Shown here one piece after another: positions 59,363 through 64,000 of a stretch of DNA of 64,000 nucleotides. The notes below the pieces were generated by a model that was given only the letters and a program-made list of their open reading frames with translations, was not told the DNA's origin and made no database searches. Source of the DNA: Augochlora pura (lineage: Eukaryota > Arthropoda > Insecta > Hymenoptera > Halictidae). Position 1 is the stretch's first letter. Each line of letters opens with the position of its first letter. Both the position numbers and the translations under genes were made by a program. Location: contig NC_135777.1 in NCBI RefSeq assembly GCF_028453695.1, positions 3,534,001-3,598,000 on the forward strand. The letters are read 5' to 3'.

Positions 59363-59573
59363 CACTAGATTTACAGAGTACTAAAGGCAGCCGTTTTATA
59401 TTGATTTACGACAGTCACGATTTATTCTGATTTTGAACGAGCGTTATTCTAACATTTGCCGAAAGTAACATATGTTAAGAATAAATAAGCCATAAATACG
59501 GCTTTAAAATCTGAATAATAGTACATTGATCAGTCAATGACCCGCCATTTTGATGGATTTTGTAAATCTAGTG
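59363..59573. mobile_element. TTAA-flanked MITE, CACTAGATTTACA family (211 bp)
   Basis: TTAA (59359-59362), CACTAGATTTACAGAGTA, inverted end TTTGTAAATCTAGTG, TTAA (59574-59577). The 13-bp TIR is perfect. The subterminal CGCCATTTTGATGG differs from other families in the window. No coding potential. Confidence 0.85.
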
Positions 59574-59577
59574 TTAA

Positions 59578-59973
59578 CCTCTTACCACTTTTCTCAATAT
59601 ACATTTCTTGTATTTTACATATACTCCCTCACTTTAATCGTTCGATTAACACATTAAGGTCGGCTAAGAAATTAGGACAGCGCATTTTCGAGCAAACTTG
59701 CACGTCACTAAAATCCTCGTTACTTTGTTCATTTACAAAGCAATTGTTGCGAGACTTTCAGGAATTGTAAAATAGGAGGATGCACCTTGGGTGTCATTGA
59801 AAGGAAAAGTTATGTTTCTCGACTGACTTTTCTTTACCGTATAATAATTTCACGGTCAGTTGGCCACTGTTTTTCGCGAAGCGGAAGAGAAAACTCGCGA
59901 GCGGTCCCTAACGTGTCAATAACTAACAATGCAATTGAGCAGAGCACTGCAATGTCGCGTCGTGCCTAAGTGG
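59578..59973. mobile_element. Possible second TTAA element abutting the first (396 bp)
   Basis: It begins CCTCTTACCACTTTTCTC immediately after TTAA 59574-59577 and ends GTCGTGCCTAAGTGG before TTAA 59974-59977. The terminal match (CC.CTTA) is short and the length is above average, so this call rests mainly on the TTAA boundaries and the AAGTGG end shared with 41910-42136. Confidence 0.45.
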
Positions 59974-59977
59974 TTAA

Positions 59978-60679
59978 GGACGAATAAGTGGCGATCAAGA
60001 TATCGCGAGAGTAATCGTGGCGCGAGGGGGGTTAATCGGGGGACCGGGCGGACGCGTTCCCGGAATCCCGTCTAATCGCGTCGCCGCGGACAAGTTCGGT
60101 TCTCCGTGGAACCCGGGGATCCGCGCGGGTTTACGGTCTCTCGTAAACGGGTAAAATTAGAGACCGGAGTGTCAGGAATACGTGGCGGGGACGCGCGGTG
60201 AGGCCGCTTCGCGGACGATCGAACGAGACCGAAATAGAAACGGCCGTGCGCGGCTACGGCCGGCATAAATTCGAAAGTGCCGCGGAAACGGTGCTTTGTT
60301 CCCCCGAGCCGGGGCCGTTTTAAACTTTCCCCGCGAACACCGTGGAACGCCGTGCAACCGTCGCGCGACGCTCTGAAAAGCGTTCCACGCGAGTCAAGGT
60401 CAACGTTTCCGTTCCCCCAGACTCCTACCGGCGACATTTCCCCGAGAAACAACCGCGGCGACCGCTTGATCGCGTCAAGAATAGACCGGCGATCTTTTAT
60501 GCGGTGCTCGCGGAAAAACTCGCCCCGCGTTTTCCTCAACTTTTGGCGAGAGAACGGCGAATTTCCTCGAGTCGCTTTGTTTTATTTCAGATATTGTTAT
60601 CGCGTTGTTAAGCGTTTCGCGGAGACTTGTTGTCTCGATCTCGAAATGTTTTAAACAGTGGCTTGTTTGGGGAACGTGT
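59978..60679. other. Non-genic GC-rich stretch
   Basis: Opposed frames at 60072-60654 on both strands without recognisable motifs; no simple repeats. An exon cannot be excluded but nothing supports one. Confidence 0.4.
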
Positions 60680-61385
60680 TCGATTGTTATCGAATTTATT
60701 TCATCGAAGAATTTAGTCGATTTGTTGTTCGAAGGATTTAGTCGATTTATTGTTCGAAGAATTTTTAGTCGATTTATTACTCGAAGAATTTTTAGTCGAT
60801 TTATTATTCGAAGAATTTATGCGATGAATATAGTCGAAGAATTCATTCGATCTGTTCGTCGAATGAGTAAATTCAATGCACTGTTCGATTAAAATCTTGT
60901 TCGTAGAATTTATTCGATGCGTTGTTCGAATAAAATTTTATACGAATAATTTATTCGATGTAATGTTCGAATAAAAATTTAATGCAGGAATTTATTCGAC
61001 GTACTGTTCGAATAAAATTTATTCTGGTCATTTATTCGATGCACTGTTCGAATAAAATTTATTCGATGAATTTCTTGAATGTGTAATTCGAACGAAATTT
61101 ATTTGATATATTATTTGAATAAAATTTCGTTCGATAAATTCATTCGATGTATTACTCGAATAAGATTTATTCCAGGAATTTAATCGATCTATTACTCGAA
61201 TAAGATTTATTCCAAGAATTTAATCGATGTATTACTCGAATAAGATTTATTCCAGGAATTTAATCGATGTAAACTCGAATAAAATTAACTCGAGGAATTT
61301 GCTCGATATATTACTCGACTAAAGTTCATTCGAGCAATTTAAATCGAATAACTTATTCGCATTATTTTTCGAATAAAATTGTATT
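60680..61385. repeat. TTCGAA-rich tandem array (30-bp then 40-bp periods)
   Basis: The left block (about 60705-60830) repeats TCGAAGAATTTTTAGTCGAT plus TTATTA every 30 bp and therefore stays open in frame (FIVRRIFSRFITRRIF). The right block (about 60890-61340) is built of a 40-bp unit, best kept at 61151-61270, where ATTACTCGAATAAGATTTAT plus TCC.GGAATTTAATCGAT recurs at 61151, 61191 and 61231. Nearly every unit carries TTCGAATAAAATTTATTCGA-like self-complementary sequence. Confidence 0.85.
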
Positions 61386-62959
61386 CGAATACTGTCGCCA
61401 ACATATGCAACAATAACAACAATAATTCTTCAACGAGAAAGATCTGTGAGCGTGCGGTAAAAAAGGCAGGATATAAAAAGCCCTATACAAAGAAATAATA
61501 AAAAGGAAGAATAAAAAAGAAAGAAATATGTGTCGGCGCCGCCGAAGGTTAAAATAAGAATGGCAGAGCCGTGAGCGCAGGCGAGGGGGGAACCGAAAGA
61601 AAAAGGGGGGAGATAAATTCCATAAAACGTGGCCGGGTCGTTGAATATTCACTTTTGCCGTCGATCACGATCGGCCAGCTGTTCCGGTTCCACGCGCGGT
61701 GTGTTCCCCCTCACGGAATAACGGTTCGGCCCCGAAACACTTGTCGATCGGATCACGGATTGCCCGAGCGCGAAATATCCACGGAACGGAACAACGGATC
61801 GGAATGGCGGCGGCTTTTGCTCGGGCCGATCGCGGCACGGCGCGTTCGATCTCTCGCCGGCGAGAGGCTAGATGGCTATATGCCTCGCAAAACTGGTTTC
61901 GCCTCGCAATGTCGGCGACGAACGTTGCGTAATGTCCGGCAGAACGCGAGTCGCCTGATTTGTAATCCGTGCTATTCGACGCGCGTCATTGCGCGTAATT
62001 AATCGGAATTCGTTTGGTCGCGCCGGGCCGCGACGCACGATCGCTATTTCGATCGGAAATGGATCGCGCTTCCTCGACCCTACGCTGCGATCCTTCCCTC
62101 CTCCGTGAATCGTGGTAACTGTATCGGTATTACTTCAATTATAATTAATCACAATTTCGGTGAATTAATTTACTTTATAACTAAGCAAGTAAACTCTGCT
62201 GTAAACGGAGAAACATCTTTACAGCAGTGACGAACAAAGATCTCAAGGGATCTAAGTGCACTTGGTATGTTATATACAGTTTAGGTATAACATAGTTTAT
62301 GTATAATACAGTCTAGGTATAACACTGACTAAATATAACATAGTTCAGATATAACACGGCTCAGCGATCGTGGACGTCGTGGACAAAGGAGTCGTAACAA
62401 ATCAAAGATAACAATGATCGCGAATGATTTAAACTCTCTTTAAAAATAGTGAACGCGCGGTTCTGTGGCCGACCGACGAATCCTCTCGGCCAGAAAGAAT
62501 CCGCGGTAATCGATCGGAACGGGGTTCTCTCGTTCGCCGCGATCCTGGACCGGAACAGCGGAGAGAAAACGTTCGATGGTCGAGTAGTCCGGTGAAAACC
62601 GGGACTGGTTCAGCCGGGCACGCTTAATTAGCCGTCCGCCTTTCGTTTTCGTGCCGTCGAGTGATTAAATCGACGCCGTGTGTCCCACCACCGGGCTCTC
62701 GTGTTTCTTTTACGAATTTGCGGATTTTCCGCGACCTCGTCCCTCGATTAGCATTCATTCTCATCGCGATGCAACATTGCATAAATGCTGTGAGATTCGT
62801 AACAAGTCGCGCTGTTGCGCATTCGATTCCCGTATAGCGTTTCTTTCTTCGAATTACCGTGCACTTTGATGTAATGTTTCATGAATTCGTGCATTTGGCG
62901 GCTTGTTAAGTATTTTACTGTCCGCGTGACTGAGTTACATACTTGAAAGTTTTATTAAC
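61386..62959. other. Non-genic stretch
   Basis: Mixed composition. Imperfect TAGGTATAACA repeats at about 62263-62362 with a period near 30 bp. The frames 61571-62002 (+) and 62678-62869 (+) have no recognisable domain. Confidence 0.5.
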
Positions 62960-63175
62960 TAGATTTTATTATATTATATTATACTATACTATACTAATAT
63001 TATACTATACTAATATTATACTATACTATACTAATATTATACTATACTATACTAATATTATACTATACTATACTATACTGTACTGTACTATACTGTACTG
63101 TACTATACTATACTGTACTATACTATACTATACTATATTATATTATATTATATTATATTATAAGTTTTATTAACT
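62960..63175. repeat. (ACTAT)n / TATTATA pentanucleotide array
   Basis: Perfect and near-perfect ACTAT, ACTGT and TATAT units with a superimposed ACTAATATTATACTATACT period. The Tyr/Ile/Leu frame over it is translated repeat. Confidence 0.95.
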
Positions 63176-63612
63176 TATGCGATGTTATAATAGCTTCTTG
63201 AAATTCACCATCGCAGCGTAATTTTTGCAGTTAGAATATGCAAGCACCGATTTCGATGACATTTCCAATATGCTATACAAGTCGCCGAGATCTACGAAAT
63301 GCGTTCGTTGAATCTTCCTTTCAAGCTTCGATTAAAACAGCAAAACTACTTCCTAATAACAGTGGAACTTAAAGAAACATAGCCTATAGTCTTAATTCGA
63401 AATAATATTAATTAATAATAAAAGACAATCGTTCGGTGTAATTTGGAAAGCAATTCTCATACCGTTTAAAAGCCGATCTAATACAATTACCCTTTGATTA
63501 TACGAACACGTTTTACGAATTGTCATAAATCCGTGAGATCTTGGATTTTTGTCGTTGGTTCGGTGCACAGTATGGCATCCCGTTACAGGCACACACGCAC
63601 AGAAAAAAGGGG

Positions 63613-63649
<37 letters not shown>

Positions 63650-64000
63650 AGCACGGCTAATTGGGTACGGCTGTTCGCGTGTGCACACCTGCGAGATGCG
63701 TTCGATAGACGGGTCGGTTGTTACGCTGTTACGATCCGCGAAGGATGCGTCGTTGCAATCCACGTCGCGATCCTCCCGCGGGGCCTCGTTAGAGGATCGC
63801 CGGGCCGTAACGTGGGATAGCGAACGGTACACGCGATTTAAATGGATGAATTATATCTTCGGAGTGCGACGACAACGACCTTGGAAGTCGCTCGCTCGAA
63901 AGTGCAACCCGAGGAGCGTAGCGTGCGCACCTGGAACCGGATTTATGGGAACGCCGGCAATTAGAAAGTTTTTGATCAGCTATGCGTCGAAAGAGGAAAC
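63176..64000. other. Non-genic stretch to the window end
   Basis: AT-rich to about 63480, (AG)n at about 63619-63646, then GC-rich. The opposed frames 63392-63832 (-) and 63494-63820 (+) run through the AG tract and are compositional. Confidence 0.5.

Noticed and set aside
60680..61385. CRISPR-like or coding repeat protein
   Set aside because: Units adjoin without spacers, the period changes, and the open frame covers only the 30-bp-period block. Satellite-type array.
1..64000. tRNA, rRNA, snRNA or microRNA genes
   Set aside because: No A/B-box plus cloverleaf, rRNA core or snRNA signature was recognised by eye. Dedicated searches (tRNAscan-SE, Rfam) would be needed to rule out small RNAs.

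Overview
The window looks like a nuclear genome segment from an insect, most probably a bee or another hymenopteran. The reasons are the patchwork of GC-rich and very AT-rich stretches, the very frequent (CT)n/(AG)n microsatellites, repeat ends reading GGGACACCCTGTAT, and many short TTAA-flanked inverted-repeat elements. The genus cannot be fixed from the sequence. No bacterial gene organisation, rRNA, recognisable tRNA or CRISPR array was seen.

Coding content is minimal. The only convincing host coding sequence is one His/Gln-rich exon at 55235-55644 on the + strand. It opens a protein and stops at a consensus GTAAGT splice donor, so the window ends inside its first coding intron. A GC-rich, microsatellite-rich stretch at about 53000-55150 is the likely promoter/5'UTR. 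A 33-codon upstream ORF (55149-55250) overlaps the main start out of frame. I could not identify the gene. Nearly every other long reading frame is translated microsatellite or GC-rich noncoding DNA.

The rest (1-53000 and 55650-64000) is upstream intergenic or long-intron DNA colonised by small non-autonomous elements. (1) At least a dozen 170-400 bp elements begin CCCTTTGCACTCGAA or a variant and are bounded by TTAA, which is the piggyBac-type target site. Two are nested in older repeats and one pair shares a single TTAA. (2) A palindromic fold-back family has copies at 1-417, 5876-6271, 9700-10041 and 20647-20756. (3) A 626-bp internally deleted Tc1-like transposon lies at 48871-49496 and keeps its TIRs, its TA duplication and the first part of its transposase. 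(4) A 352-bp element with 43-bp terminal inverted repeats lies at 1460-1811.

Tandem structure is also abundant. There is a 183-bp unit with GACGTC palindromes (3765-4390), a three-copy direct-plus-inverted repeat (23650-24653), a 700-bp TTCGAA-rich array (60680-61385), and several diverged two- or three-copy duplications of 90-300 bp. I found no evidence of a novel multi-gene system. The best leads are the TTAA element population and its nesting, the Tc1 derivative, the inverted triplication, and the uORF/polyQ-polyH first exon.
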